Made by a program: the position numbers and the translations under genes. Positions 44,726 to 55,400 of a stretch of DNA of 64,000 nt are shown here, piece by piece (position 1 is the first letter of the stretch; the number at the start of each line of letters is the position of its first letter). The notes under the pieces are model-generated. The model had not been told where the DNA came from and did no database searches. It saw only the letters and a list, made by a program, of their open reading frames with translations. The stretch is from Circinella umbellata (taxonomy: Eukaryota; Mucoromycota; Mucoromycetes; Mucorales; Lichtheimiaceae): NCBI GenBank assembly GCA_025093555.1, contig JAIWNF010000030.1:124001-188000 (forward strand), read 5' to 3'.

Positions 44726-46857
44726 ATGGGCGGTTTTCACAGGTTTCTAAAAACAACAGTGAAAGCACTTGAACAGCTTAATGTTGAAGTCAATAACCAT
44801 GTTCAACAGCATCAGCAACAACAACAATCATCTAGTCATCATGGACAACATGCCCCAACTACTATACCAAACTCTTCTTATCCTGGTAATGTAGCTCAAC
44901 AACATTACGACAATGCACCTTATTCTCGAATAGTTTATCCTGGTCCTGATGGTAAACTTGTTTACCCACCTTATAACGACCAAGGGGATCGTATTCTTGA
45001 TTTTTCATCAGCAGGTTATCATGAAGGTTGGAATGATTTGCCCGAGAATATACCTGTAGTCATGTCATTAGATCCTTCAGGTCAAGATGATTCTGTTCGA
45101 ATTCAACAAGCGCTTGATCATTTGGGTACTCAACCATTATTACAAGGTTCTTCATTCCGAGGTGCCTTGCAACTAAATCGAGGTCATTATTATATTTCTC
45201 AACCACTGGAATTCCGAGTTTCCGGTGTTGTATTACAAGGGGATCCTACAGGTGGTACAATCATTGTGGGTACGAGTGATCCTCTTACCACTAAATGTTT
45301 ATTCAAAATTGTCGGTGAAGCCAATGAATATACTAAACGTGTTCCTATCACCAGTGAACACGTACCTGTTGGAGGAAATACGATTACTGTACGTGACAAG
45401 AATCATTTTAAAATTGGCGACTCTATTATGGTGGGTGTAGCATTCAATGAAGCATGGGTGAAAGCAGTAGGGATGGACGTGATTCATCCCAAAGGAAATA
45501 AAGACAAAAATAATGGATGGAAACCAGGTCGATTTGAACATCTTCGACGTGTAGCTGCTATTCAACCAGATGGTAAAACATTGATTCTGAATGAACCTTT
45601 AACAGCCAGTTTATCTAAACAATATGGTGGTGGGTTTGTTACTAAATATGAAAACAAACGTGTTCAACATGTTGGATTACAGTTTTTTGAATGTCAATTT
45701 CCACAAAATAAGGATCGTGGACCAGATGAAATGATGAAATCACAAAAGAAACCTGTCAAGGATTATCGATTTGCGGACGAAATGTTTAATCATTTGATGG
45801 TGGCGATGGATAGTGCTGAAAATTGTTGGATTCGTCGTGTACGTTCTGTATGGTGGCGTAATTTTGCAAGGTTAGGTACAAATACTGTGGCAGTGACTTT
45901 ACAGGTAATACAAATATATGTACATGTGTGCGTGTGTTCTGGATGAGCTAATAATAAAAATATTATATGTGATATTGTATAATAGGAATGTCATCATACA
46001 TTCCCTAATCCACCTGGCCATGTGGATAAACGAAAACCTATACCATTGACAGGTCAATTTGCATTTGAATTATCCGGACAAATGATTCTTATTGATCGAT
46101 GTCATGCTGAATATAACTTTCATGCTTATTCGTACAAAGGGCGTATTCCTGGACCTAATGTTGTTTATCAAAGTTCATGTATTGCAAAGAATGGAGATGT
46201 GGGTCCTCATATGAAATGGTGTAAGTAAATTATTATTTTCATTTTACTCTTGTAAATTGACATAAATGAACTTGCAAACATCTAGACACTAATTTTATTA
46301 TTTAACTAATTATAATACGCTTGTATATAGCCACTGGACAACTTTATGACAGTATGTATATTTTTGTTTCTGTTGTTGTGAAAGATGAGAATATGAAAAT
46401 GGATTTTATATTTGTTGAGCAATAGGAATTAAATTTAGGTGTAAACTGTGTATAGATTGTAATATTGAAGGTTTAATGATTATTCAAGATCGATTTGATG
46501 CTGGTTCTGGTCATGGATGGTCCGGTGCTAATTCTGTTGTATGGAATACGGTAGCTCATGCAGGCATGGTTGTTCAAAAACCACCAACAGCACATAATTT
46601 CCTTAGTATGTTATTGAATTTTTTTTTTTTGGCGTTATAAAAGAAAGGTAGAGAGAAAACGAATGTAATTATGACTGATTATTCATAAAAAAAAACTGAA
46701 ATTTGTCATTATAGTGGGAAGCAGTTCGAAACGAGGTAAAGCTCGTATTCCTCAACATGAATGGGCTTGTGAAGAATCTCCAGACAAAAAAATCAATCCT
46801 CCAAGTTTATATATGACTCAACTCCATGAAAGACGACAACGACTCCAACAACAATGA
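44726..46857 (+). CDS. pectin-lyase-fold (right-handed beta-helix) protein
   Basis: Exons 44726-45904, 45986-46220, 46331-46351 (21 nt), 46456-46605 and 46715-46857 give 575 residues. A Gln/His-rich N-terminus precedes Tyr-Pro-Gly-Pro-Asp-Gly-Lys-Leu-Val-Tyr-Pro-Pro and Arg-Ile-Leu-Asp-Phe-Ser-Ser-Ala-Gly-Tyr. This is the start seen in pectate-lyase-3-like proteins: an Asp-rich segment, then repeated short hydrophobic strands typical of a parallel beta-helix. Later blocks include Ala-Glu-Asn-Cys-Trp-Ile-Arg-Arg-Val-Arg-Ser-Val-Trp-Trp-Arg-Asn-Phe, Glu-Cys-His-His-Thr-Phe and Gly-Ser-Gly-His-Gly-Trp. Such proteins bind or cleave polysaccharides; the exact substrate is unknown. The chosen ATG gives no signal peptide, and an AG acceptor lies just after it, so an upstream signal-peptide exon may have been missed. 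Two cysteine-rich conserved blocks support secretion. Confidence 0.8.
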
Positions 46858-48366
46858 CATCACCATCATCATCATTATTAAATTGGGTTTATTCACTCGG
46901 ATATTTTCTTAACCGTTATTGTAATAACAGGTTTATTATTATTAACTATAATGGAAATCGTATATACAAGATTCTATTAATATATAGCTTCCTCCTTTCT
47001 CCTCCTCTTCCTTCTTCTTTTATTCCATTGTATTGTACTGTATTTTAATATATAAATAACTCTCTTTGTACCATATTCAATAAATTACTTCATCTCTATA
47101 ATGGATAAAGATAAAAAAAAATTAGGTTCTTGTTCTGTAATTACATATGATTTCACAACGTATTCTCTATCGTCACGAAAAAAAGGGAGAGTTACTATAC
47201 AGGAAGGTATAGATTTTCATTACATACTATTTTGCTGTAAGAAAACCAAGAATACGGATCATTTTTCTTAATATGTAAATCCGGTAAACGAATCCCAGCT
47301 AACAGCATTTTACAGAATACGTAAACAAATCAAAATAATATAACCTGTATAGCTGTTTACTAGAAACATTTTTTTTATGAAAACTTTCGTCGCTTTTAAG
47401 CTACGTATTCGTTTATACTTTTTTTTACGCCTCACAATAGCTTACATAGTTGTGGCGATACTATAAAAAACATGAGAACATATTTAATGTCATAATAGAT
47501 TATTAAGAACTATAAATAGGTATGCAAAAGATCCATTCATATCATATACGTATGTTTAGTGCTGATTATAGCCTAGTGAGGTCAGTAATTCATCCAGGGA
47601 TTGAAAAAAAAAAAGAATACGTAGCCAAACAAAATATACCACGTTAAATGCTAATTTTACTGTTGATAATAATATGTTGGAATCCAAAGATTTTGTACAT
47701 AAAAGTTCACTAGATAAAAAATAATTACTTTAATTGGGTGTTCAGACTTTACAACTTGATTATGTCTTTTCTTTATTGTAATTTTTTTCTCGCTCTCTCT
47801 TTATCTTAAAAGTTACTATAAGAAAACAATGCATCCTACTAAACTGTTGTCCGGATAGAATTCTCATTGGTGTTCAGGAGCATGACAAGATAAAGAAAAA
47901 GTTTATGTAAAAATCGTTTAAATAGAGGCGTTTAAAAATACAACATTAAAACGGCACAGACCGGAAGTCATAAAGATTACGGTCATTTTTCTTTATTTAC
48001 GTAGGTGATATTGGACCGAGTAATAATAGGAGGCCAAAAAGAAAAAACGCATTTTACTTCAAAGATAATGCAAGCTAAATATATAACAACCATTGATAAT
48101 ACTGCTTGTGCTTTTTTTTATGTATTTTTATACACACGTAAGATTGAAGGTGAAAATAAAAATTACATGAATAAAATGTAAATAAGTTCGATAATTCTTC
48201 TCACCACTCTTTCTTCTGCTTATCGTTTCTTGAGTTTGCTCCTCTTTATGTTACAGTTTACATTACATACGTACTATTTCTTTCCCTTTTCGTATTGTGT
48301 TGATCACTCAATGTCAAAAGCAAATACTCGTAATGACTGATATATATTCTATTGCGTTGAATATTT
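46858..48366. other. AT-rich intergenic DNA left of the DIRS element
   Basis: No coding exon recognised. Ends at the TGT that adjoins the retroelement. Confidence 0.5.
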
Positions 48367-48415
48367 TGTACAGTAACGACGACATAGGAAGTCGTCTACA
48401 ACATTACACGACAAA

Positions 48416-48532
48416 GGGGACCTTGGCTGTGGATCAATTCTTTCTTTATTTAAATCGAAACATTTCACTACTGAGAACTAATTATGTAATATAAAAAGAA
48501 ATATTTTCTAAGTCTATAATCTCTATCTTCTT
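48416..48532 (+). repeat. DIRS left inverted terminal repeat (shared part)
   Basis: The reverse complement of 52402-52518, identical as far as I can read. The left end extends outward (48370-48415) with end-specific sequence containing GACGACATAGGAAGTCGTC, an imperfect palindrome. Confidence 0.9.
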
Positions 48533-48600
48533 GAATGAGAACAGTAATAATAAATAATAAAATAAAATAAATAAATAAATAAAGGGAAGGGAGGGTGGGG

Positions 48601-48695
48601 ACAGCCAAGGTCCCCTTTGTCGTGTAATGTTGTAGACGACTTCCTATGTCGTCGTTACTGTACATTACACATCCTTGTCGGGGACCTTGGCTGTG
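48601..48695 (+). repeat. DIRS internal complementary region
   Basis: The first half is the reverse complement of the left outer end (ACAGCCAAGGTCCCCTTTGT...CGTTACTGTA). The second half is the reverse complement of the right outer end (TACATTACACATCC...GGCTGTG). It records the junction of the circular intermediate. The recombinase ORF ends inside it. Confidence 0.9.
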
Positions 48696-49677
48696 TATCC
48701 AGAGTACTTAAAGTAAAATTCTCTTTAGTTTGGACGGAAATGCGGTAAAATTGTTCAAACATTTTCCTTGACGACCAGTTGCCTTGTACCACAAGATTTT
48801 CAACGGACACGCCTGCTTGTGCTGCCAGAGTAGCGCCTAAAGCTCTTGCCTTGGGAAGAGGTGCTCCAGGTGGACGGCCAACAAACTTCATGATTTGATT
48901 AATGTATTTGCTGATACGCTGACTTGATAAGCCTTGATCATGATGGTTGACATAGCGTAATAGCGGTACTAATGATACTTGAGGAAAGACCGGATGGGGA
49001 ACAGAAACAAGAGTAGAAGCAACTCGAGAACAATACACCTTGTAAGTGTTGACAGGACAAACCAGGTGATCAGAATGGGGATGTATAGCGACGGTTTTTG
49101 TAATACGTATACCACTGCGTTTTTCTTTGGGAGCGACAATCACAAGCGAGAGAATATTTTCAGAAGAAATAGAACATTGATTGAGGTCGATACGTTCAAG
49201 GTCAGAAGGACGTAGGAAACCAACCATTGCTAGTAACCATGCTAATTTGGCGGTTAAGAGTTCGATCGTCATACCCGTATTGTCACCCAATGAGATGATA
49301 TAATTTAATGCTGGTTGTAAGTCGTATTCATATGATTTTTGTGGAAGGACTATGCCTTGACGTAAGCCTTTTTGGAAGTCTTGGAAGTGCTGATGATTAC
49401 GTATCTGGTTGCTTTGATCAGTAGGAAAAAGAGCGAGAATAGAAGATTGATAGGCGAAGACCGTACTAATTTTCCAATGCTTGGTTTCATACTGCGAAGC
49501 AAGAAAGCTGGTCAAATGAAAAACATTTGGTTCCATAAAGTTTAAGTCTGTAAATTCACACCAACGCTGGTACACATCTTGTCTGATTTTTGTTGATGGA
49601 TTAACCATTTTGGTTTTATTGGCAATCGCTATTGCGGCCCCAGAAGCTGATTTGAGCGTTTTGCACCTAGGTTCCAT
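48655..49677 (-). CDS. DIRS tyrosine recombinase
   Basis: The frame runs from about 49677 (first convenient ATG; the frame is open further upstream, overlapping RT) to TAA at 48655-48657, 340 residues. An N-terminal helical core-binding region (about 30-130) precedes the catalytic domain: Arg156 in Gly-Phe-Leu-Arg-Pro-Ser-Asp, Lys184/186 in the beta-hairpin, Arg278 in Pro-Lys-Ala-Arg, Trp301 in Gly-Asn-Trp-Ser-Ser and Tyr311 in Phe-Glu-Gln-Phe-Tyr-Arg. The box that is normally His-x-x-Arg has Pro at the His position. The enzyme inserts the circular DNA intermediate without target duplication. The last residues and the stop lie within the internal complementary region. Confidence 0.88.
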   Translation of the reverse strand: MEPRCKTLKSASGAAIAIANKTKMVNPSTKIRQDVYQRWCEFTDLNFMEPNVFHLTSFLASQYETKHWKISTVFAYQSSILALFPTDQSNQIRNHQHFQDFQKGLRQGIVLPQKSYEYDLQPALNYIISLGDNTGMTIELLTAKLAWLLAMVGFLRPSDLERIDLNQCSISSENILSLVIVAPKEKRSGIRITKTVAIHPHSDHLVCPVNTYKVYCSRVASTLVSVPHPVFPQVSLVPLLRYVNHHDQGLSSQRISKYINQIMKFVGRPPGAPLPKARALGATLAAQAGVSVENLVVQGNWSSRKMFEQFYRISVQTKENFTLSTLDTQPRSPTRMCNVQ

Positions 49678-51520
49678 GCTAGTAAGGTCCAAGTGGGATT
49701 CTTGTTCAACAGATCTTGGTCGTTTGTTGTGGTGCTGATGACAATCGGTGGCTGTAAGGCGAGTTGGGTTGCGAGCGGATACCAAGGGGCTGAGGGCCAA
49801 TTCGGTGTAATCAATGTTGCTGAGAGTGGGTGTTGGATTAGCCGTTGTAGACACTGTAATATCAGATTCCATGGTGGGGCTAGATATAAGCGGCCCATCG
49901 TGTGCGTCCATTGTTTGCTGAATGCATTGGTCCAAAGTGCTTGTGGGTGATGATTCCAGCTGACGAATTGTTTGGTCTGTCGATTTGCTGCTGAGGCGAA
50001 GAGGTCGAGCTGGTGGGGACCCCAAAGTTGATTTAATTGGTGATATACTGTTACTGGTAATTTCCATTCGTTTTGTGTCGTCATGGCACGTGATGGCGAG
50101 TCGGCTGGGTTTTGTGCTGATGGGACATATAGCGTGGTGAGTGTTATATTGTGTTGAAAACAAAATTTCCATATCCTCATGGCTAAGGAGTTGAGCATTT
50201 TTGATTTGGTTCCGCCAAAATGACGGATATATGCTATCGCACTGATGTTGTCCATGCACAGTTGTATGTGCGGTGTATTGATTAAGTTGGGAGTTTGTAA
50301 GGCTTTCCAGACTGTCAGAAGTTCCAAATAGTTGATATGGTAATGCCGTTCTTGTGCAGTCCACTTGCCAGATAGGTATATATTGTTCTGAACTATACCA
50401 TAGCCGCTGGTCGAAGCATCGGTGAAGAGTTGGGTTGTTGGTTGGTGTTGTATGATATGGGATCCATTCCAAGCTTGAAGTTGGGAAATCCACCATACCA
50501 GTTCTTGTTGCATAGGTGCTGTGATTGTAGCTATTTGTTTCTGACGAGTTTGATTCAATCGGGTCAACAAATGCCGAGTACGAAATCTTGCTTGCTGATT
50601 CCCCAATTGAGTTGCTACGGCTGAGCCGATGAACTGTGCTAACTTCAGCCATGGGATCATCTTCATATAGAGCAGTTGATATGCTAGCCGTCGAATTGTT
50701 CGAATTTTCTTGCCGGGAATTGAAATCATCATTGTTGTTGTATTGATGCTCATGCCCAAATGATTGATATTTTGTGTTGGAATTAATTGAGACTTCTCTA
50801 TGTTGAGAAGCCAGCCGAGTTCTTGTAATTTTTGTGATATCATTTGAGTATGTTTTTGGGCTTTCGGAGCTGATTTGGCCATGATCAAAAGGTCGTCCAT
50901 ATAGGCTGTCAATCGAATACCTTGGCGCCGAGCCCATTTCAGAAGTGGTTTTAATGTTTTCGTGAAAACGATAGGTGACAGGCTGAGGCCAAACGGCAGC
51001 ACCTTGTATTGATAAAGTTTCTGTCTCCATTGGAATTGTAGGAGATGACGATGTTGAGGATGAATTGGAATGTGATGAAAAGCATCTTTTAGATCGATCG
51101 ATGTGAGGTAATCGCCTGGTTGTAGCATGTTGGTGATGGTTGGCCAAGATTCCATTTTGAAGTGTATTTTTGGTAGATATTGATTCAGTGGTCTGAGGTT
51201 GAGTACAGGACGAAGGCCCCCATCCTTTTTCGGGAGTAAGAAAAGGCGAGATCGGAAGCCCGGAGTACAAGGGGAGATGGGTTCGATAGCCTCTTTCGCC
51301 AATAAGGTCTTGATTTCTTGATCGATTATTGAAGTGGAGTCTACTGAGGAGTGCGGAAAAAGTTGGTGGTTTGTAAGTGGCGGTGGAGACCTTAGCGGTA
51401 AGCGGTAACCGTTTCTGAGAATTGTTCGGAGCCATGGTGAAACTTGAAAGCCAAGAGAATGAGACCAGGTAGAGCAAAAAAGAGAGAGTCGACCACCTAC
51501 GCTTTTTATTGTGTTCTCTG
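49629..51520 (-). CDS. DIRS reverse transcriptase/RNase H
   Basis: The open frame reaches from at least 51520 to the stop at 49629. The upstream part has no ATG but carries the DIRS signature Val-Gly-Gly-Arg-Leu (about 51503-51489) and Asn-Gly-Tyr-Arg-Leu-Pro. The region from 51302 encodes 557 residues. RT blocks include Lys-Lys-Asp-Gly-Gly-Leu-Arg-Pro, Asp-Leu-Lys-Asp-Ala-Phe and the catalytic Tyr-Met-Asp-Asp (134-137 of that segment). RNase H residues are Asp294 (Phe-Thr-Asp-Ala-Ser), Glu327, Asp351 and the Asp of Asn-Pro-Ala-Asp-Ser. A C-terminal segment with Leu-Asp-Leu-Phe-Ala-Ser and Pro-Pro-Trp-Asn is the usual DIRS extension. No frame damage is seen. The frame overlaps the end of Gag in the -1 frame and the start of the recombinase frame at its 3' end. 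Confidence 0.92.
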
Positions 51521-52354
51521 GTGAGACTGGCGAGGGTGAAAATCCCGCTGCTGAGATTGTTGGTAGGGTCTTGAACCCCCATTGTTAATTGTAGTAAATG
51601 AAGACGATTGGTGTTGATTATGATTATCAGCGGAGCGACGCTGAGCTTGTTCAATAGCTGGTTTTTCATGGTCTGGTTTCTGATACGTATAGGATCGAGG
51701 TCCCTTGTTTTTCTTCGAGCGACGTTGAGTGGCGAGCTGAATGGATTGCTGAAGTTTAATATGGTCCAACATGTCTTGGGTGTTGACCAAAAATTTTTCT
51801 TGTTGAGAACTAGGCGCCTCAAGATGGTTTGGGAGACCCTTGTACAAATTATCAGTACGTAAAGTGGTGATATATGAAGCCAAATCAGATAAAAGTTCGT
51901 GCATCGCCTGTGCAAAGTCACTGCCTTGTTGTCGAATATTGGTGTCATTGATATTACCATGTAGATTTTGGTACAAAAACCAATCCAATGGTCTGGTAAG
52001 ACCTGATAGACGATACTGAATATTATGAAGAGCTGAATCAAAGTGTTTTGCAGATGCAGAAATGGTGACTTTATTGAGTTTTGGTGGATCATAATTGCGT
52101 ATGGCATTTTTAGGACAATCGAAGAGGAATTGTCGACGCTGTGAATCATCCAAAGGTCGTTTGAAAAAATCTTCTTGAATGAAGGGATATTGCGCCAGCA
52201 TTTCTTCAGTGGGATGAAAGTCGGCACCGGGATTGCGTACAGTGACGTTGGGGTCATTGTTGGTATTGGCAGTGGTCGCCAATTGTTGTTCAACGGCTTG
52301 TAAGCGTTGAAGTAGGGCAGTAGCCCAAGCGGGGGCGGCATCATCATTATTCAT
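51506..52354 (-). CDS. DIRS Gag-like ORF1
   Basis: A 282-residue ORF starting at ATG 52354, about 180 bp inside the right end. It is helical and polar, with Gln-rich and basic C-terminal parts (Arg-Arg-Ser-Lys-Lys-Asn-Lys, repeated Gln-Gln-Ser) suited to nucleic-acid binding. It has no zinc knuckle. Position and composition match ORF1 of DIRS elements, presumed to form the nucleoprotein particle. A second long frame also runs across this stretch (52347 onward); it is an overlapping shadow here because the recognisable protein features are in this frame. Confidence 0.75.
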   Translation of the reverse strand: MNNDDAAPAWATALLQRLQAVEQQLATTANTNNDPNVTVRNPGADFHPTEEMLAQYPFIQEDFFKRPLDDSQRRQFLFDCPKNAIRNYDPPKLNKVTISASAKHFDSALHNIQYRLSGLTRPLDWFLYQNLHGNINDTNIRQQGSDFAQAMHELLSDLASYITTLRTDNLYKGLPNHLEAPSSQQEKFLVNTQDMLDHIKLQQSIQLATQRRSKKNKGPRSYTYQKPDHEKPAIEQAQRRSADNHNQHQSSSFTTINNGGSRPYQQSQQRDFHPRQSHQRTQ

Positions 52355-52401
52355 AAGCTACGACGGTGAGTTCCAGGAGCGTAGTAAAATGTTCGAATAA
52401 A

Positions 52402-52518
52402 AAGAAGATAGAGATTATAGACTTAGAAAATATTTCTTTTTATATTACATAATTAGTTCTCAGTAGTGAAATGTTTCGATTTAAATAAAGAAAGAATTGA
52501 TCCACAGCCAAGGTCCCC
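52402..52518 (+). repeat. DIRS right inverted terminal repeat (shared part)
   Basis: Pairs with 48416-48532. Beyond it, GACAAGGATGTGTAA to 52533 is the right-end-specific extension that matches the internal complementary region. Confidence 0.9.
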
Positions 52519-52536
52519 GACAAGGATGTGTAATGT

Positions 52537-53966
52537 TATTTAACCCTATACAGTATTACATCAAAAACTCTTCATGATTCTTTACTATCACATATGTATA
52601 CTACTTTTTTATACAGAAAAATAATGGGAAATCAACACGTAAAAAATATCTAGTACTGTATATACGTAAGGTATATAACAAAACATGTTGTAATAAAATT
52701 ATAGTTCAGTATATACGTAATAATGAAAGCAATAATAACAAAGACAGAGTGTATTATTTATATGTTATGGAGATGGCGCCGTAAAATTAATTCCTTTGTC
52801 ATACATAGTATTTGTAGCATTATAAAATAATCCTTTCTTTGAAAAGGAGTACGTATTTACTATGTACATACGTACGTGCGTGTGATGAGGGATAATAATA
52901 ATATATAATATATAAAAAAGAAAAAAAAGAGTTGATATGATAACTATAAAATGAGATAAAGGCGTAATTCTATTCTGTTCTGTAATAAAACTTATTATTA
53001 TATGGGAGAATGGTTTATACGGAATGAAAAAAAAAATGATTCAGATTGACGTAAGCAGTCATCAATATTATAAAACTAAATTTAACTTTACACAGTCAAT
53101 ATATATGCTTTTGCTACGTATTATTATAAATGCATTGAACACACATGTCCAGCTAACCAAAATTTGTGAGGCGTCACCAAAAAAAAAAAGGAGTGATTCA
53201 CAGCATGCAAAACGCCAGAAAAGATCAACGAAAATGATTGACCTGTGCTTTTATTTAGGGTGTCACAGACGCTTTCATCTTTTTTAGTAAGTTGCTCCAT
53301 TAACCACCTCCTCCATCTATATGTTTTTACGCCTTGATTAACGAGATTAACAATTTTTCTATAGCTCCTTTCAGCCAATACTCACAAAAGGGATAACTCG
53401 CAAACACAGTATACATAAAAAAAATTATGAAATGAATATAGTCAGCTTATCTCGTAAGAAGGAGGGACGATAAAGACAGTAATAGTCAAAAGTACATAAT
53501 ATTATATATTAAAAATAAACTTATAAGTCTTACTACTTGTAGTAATAGTAATTTATGTCAGATTATTATTCTTTATTACTGTCAATAAAAAAATAAAAAA
53601 AAATTGGTACAATGAAATAGTAAAATGGCCAAGAGAGGTTAGAAAAAAGAAAAGAGCAGTCTTGGTGATCTCTTGTTTATCTTTTCTGTTTTCTCTTTTT
53701 TTTTTTATTGCACATGTTATTTATATTGGCTAGTCTTTAAACAAAGCTGTTGTTAATTGTTATAAGTCAATAATAATTATGAAACTATAGAGGGGAACTC
53801 ACTATTAATTGCTAATAAGCCAAGAAAAGAAATTAAGGAGACCAAACTTGTAAATTTTTTTTTATTATTTTGTCCAACCGAACATCATATTATACTAAAC
53901 ACAAACAATTAATAAAAGTCTGCTTATATTATTATTAATAAAAAATTTACAAAGCATCTAGCAGAT
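52537..53966. other. AT-rich intergenic DNA
   Basis: A minus-strand stretch of about 65 codons around 53378-53160 (containing Trp-Arg-Arg-Trp-Leu-Met-Glu-Gln) is open and peptide-like but has no ATG start or splice partner. Otherwise nothing is supported. Confidence 0.4.
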
Positions 53967-54422
53967 TCAGACTATCCAATTTATGGCTCTCTTAATATTT
54001 TGTTTTTCGTTTTCGATACCTTGTTTGATAGCTTGAAGATCTTCTGCTTTTCTTTTTGATAATAGATGCATAATGACAAATTTAATCTTATGCAACAAGT
54101 ACATCACTATTATAAGAAAGGGAGGGGATAAAAATAAAAAGAAGTCATAGTAAAATAGGTGGTGTTTTGTAATCGAGATAGATAGCTATTATATATTAAA
54201 ATAATAATAAAGGATGAACGTACATCATATAATAAAAACAGCAATATATAATATAAGCAGCAGTCAAGTGACAGCTACGGATGAATAATTCACAAACATA
54301 TGAGATTATGTTGAAAAAGGATGCCAGCCTCCTTTTACCTCTAGTTTATCAGAAGGATAAAAGCAGGCTTGTAATAACCCTTTTCTCCCCCTACTCACAG
54401 TTGTTTTTCGCATCGCAATCAT
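53967..54422 (-). CDS. candidate two-exon small protein
   Basis: Exon 54422-54339 (ATG, ending at a GTAAAA donor) and exon 54086-53967 (after a CATAAG acceptor, ending TGA) join in phase 0 to 67 residues. The first exon is basic with Gly-Leu-Leu-Gln-Ala-Cys-Phe-Tyr. The second starts hydrophobic, then becomes a charged helix (Lys-Arg-Lys-Ala-Glu-Asp-Leu-Gln) ending Asn-Trp-Ile-Val. If unspliced, the first exon runs on to a stop at 54306 (38 residues). Family unknown; low to moderate confidence. Confidence 0.35.
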
Positions 54423-55150
54423 AGAAAATTGATCAATCACGTTAACTTATTATTACGAATTTAGCAGTATCAAAGACTCGGAAGTTAAGCATAATAAAAC
54501 ATAACGACTATATTCATGGATAAAAAAATAAAGTTACATATATAAAAGTCAGATTGTTGGAAGAAAAGAAGAGTAAGAAGAAGAAGGGCGAAGAAGAGTG
54601 ATACTCAACAAAAAGAAAAAATATTAATTCTCGATGCTTCATTATAGTTGTAGTATATTATAAAAATAATGTAAACGCAAAATTATATATATGGGTATGG
54701 ATGAATGTAAAAAGAGCAATATTAAGTGAGATATCATTATAACGTCATTTGCCTGCTTTGCTTGCTGATATTTAGGAGGTTAACTTCCAATTGTACGTGC
54801 TCTATATACTGTGTCTGTTTCTTCTGCGCGCGCGCGTAAAAACTGGACCCCGTTAATATACAATAATAGTAATAAAAAAAAGAGATCGAACAGCTATCTT
54901 GTTTTTTTTTTTTTGATAGTTTACTATCTTTATGCTCCTGTATTTTTGCTATAGCTGTTGTGTGATTAAAAACAATTTATAGGACTAAACATGTGAGTAG
55001 GGTAAGTGGTTGGTCAAACAGAAGGATAAAAAAGGACAATAACTGTAATGCATTACACGGATATTTTAACCCCTTTAAGAAATTAGGTAAACGGATAAAG
55101 AAGATGGGAAACGGAAGCAATATAAAAAAGTTTATAAGAAAAAGTGAAAA
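54423..55150. other. AT-rich intergenic DNA
   Basis: Contains a GCGCGCGCGCG patch (54827-54836). A Lys-rich open frame without an ATG near its start (54993-55196) overlaps its right end. Confidence 0.4.
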
Positions 55151-55400
55151 GGGGCCACTCCTTGTTAAAGATAGAAAGAATAAAAAAAACCAATAGCTGG
55201 GTAGTATTTAACTCACTTTTATGATTATTATGATGATAAACCCTCCCCCTTTTTTCTCATAATTAACTTGATGATATGTCCTCGTTCTTGTTAGGGTTCA
55301 TATATAGAAATATATTTATATATATAGCATTGATGTATTATGTTTTATACATATACATACAGTATATACATATGTACTTAAAGGGGAAGGAAGTGGCCCC
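55151..55400. repeat. 250-bp segment bounded by GGGGCCACT inverted repeats
   Basis: GGGGCCACTCCTTG at 55151 faces AAGGAAGTGGCCCC ending at 55400 (one-base indel). Directly after, GGCCACT (55409-55415) forms a second hairpin with AGTGGCC (55392-55398). It may be a MITE without clear target duplication, or a GC cluster of mitochondrial type carried in nuclear DNA. Confidence 0.4.

Larger units (their letters stand above)
48370..52533 (-). mobile_element. structurally complete DIRS-type tyrosine-recombinase retrotransposon
   Basis: An element of about 4.16 kb bounded by TGT (48367-48369 and 52534-52536). It has inverted terminal repeats that differ in their outermost parts and an internal complementary region (48601-48695). 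That region equals the reverse complement of the joined right and left ends, the diagnostic arrangement of DIRS elements, which replicate through a circular intermediate. Three minus-strand frames encode Gag-like, RT/RNase H and tyrosine recombinase proteins. Lack of an integrase and of long direct LTRs excludes gypsy/copia. By eye the two inner ITR copies (about 117 bp) are identical, suggesting recent insertion. Confidence 0.92.

Noticed and set aside
49678..52347. The left part of a 1230-codon minus frame spanning the whole DIRS element, read as one giant protein.
   Set aside because: Only its last third is recognisable (the recombinase). Upstream it overlaps Gag and RT in other frames and is Ser/Thr/Asn-rich shadow sequence.
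53124..53378. Minus-strand frame with Trp-Arg-Arg-Trp-Leu-Met-Glu-Gln.
   Set aside because: No ATG start, no partner exon and the C-terminal half becomes low-quality; kept only as a remark in the intergenic entry.
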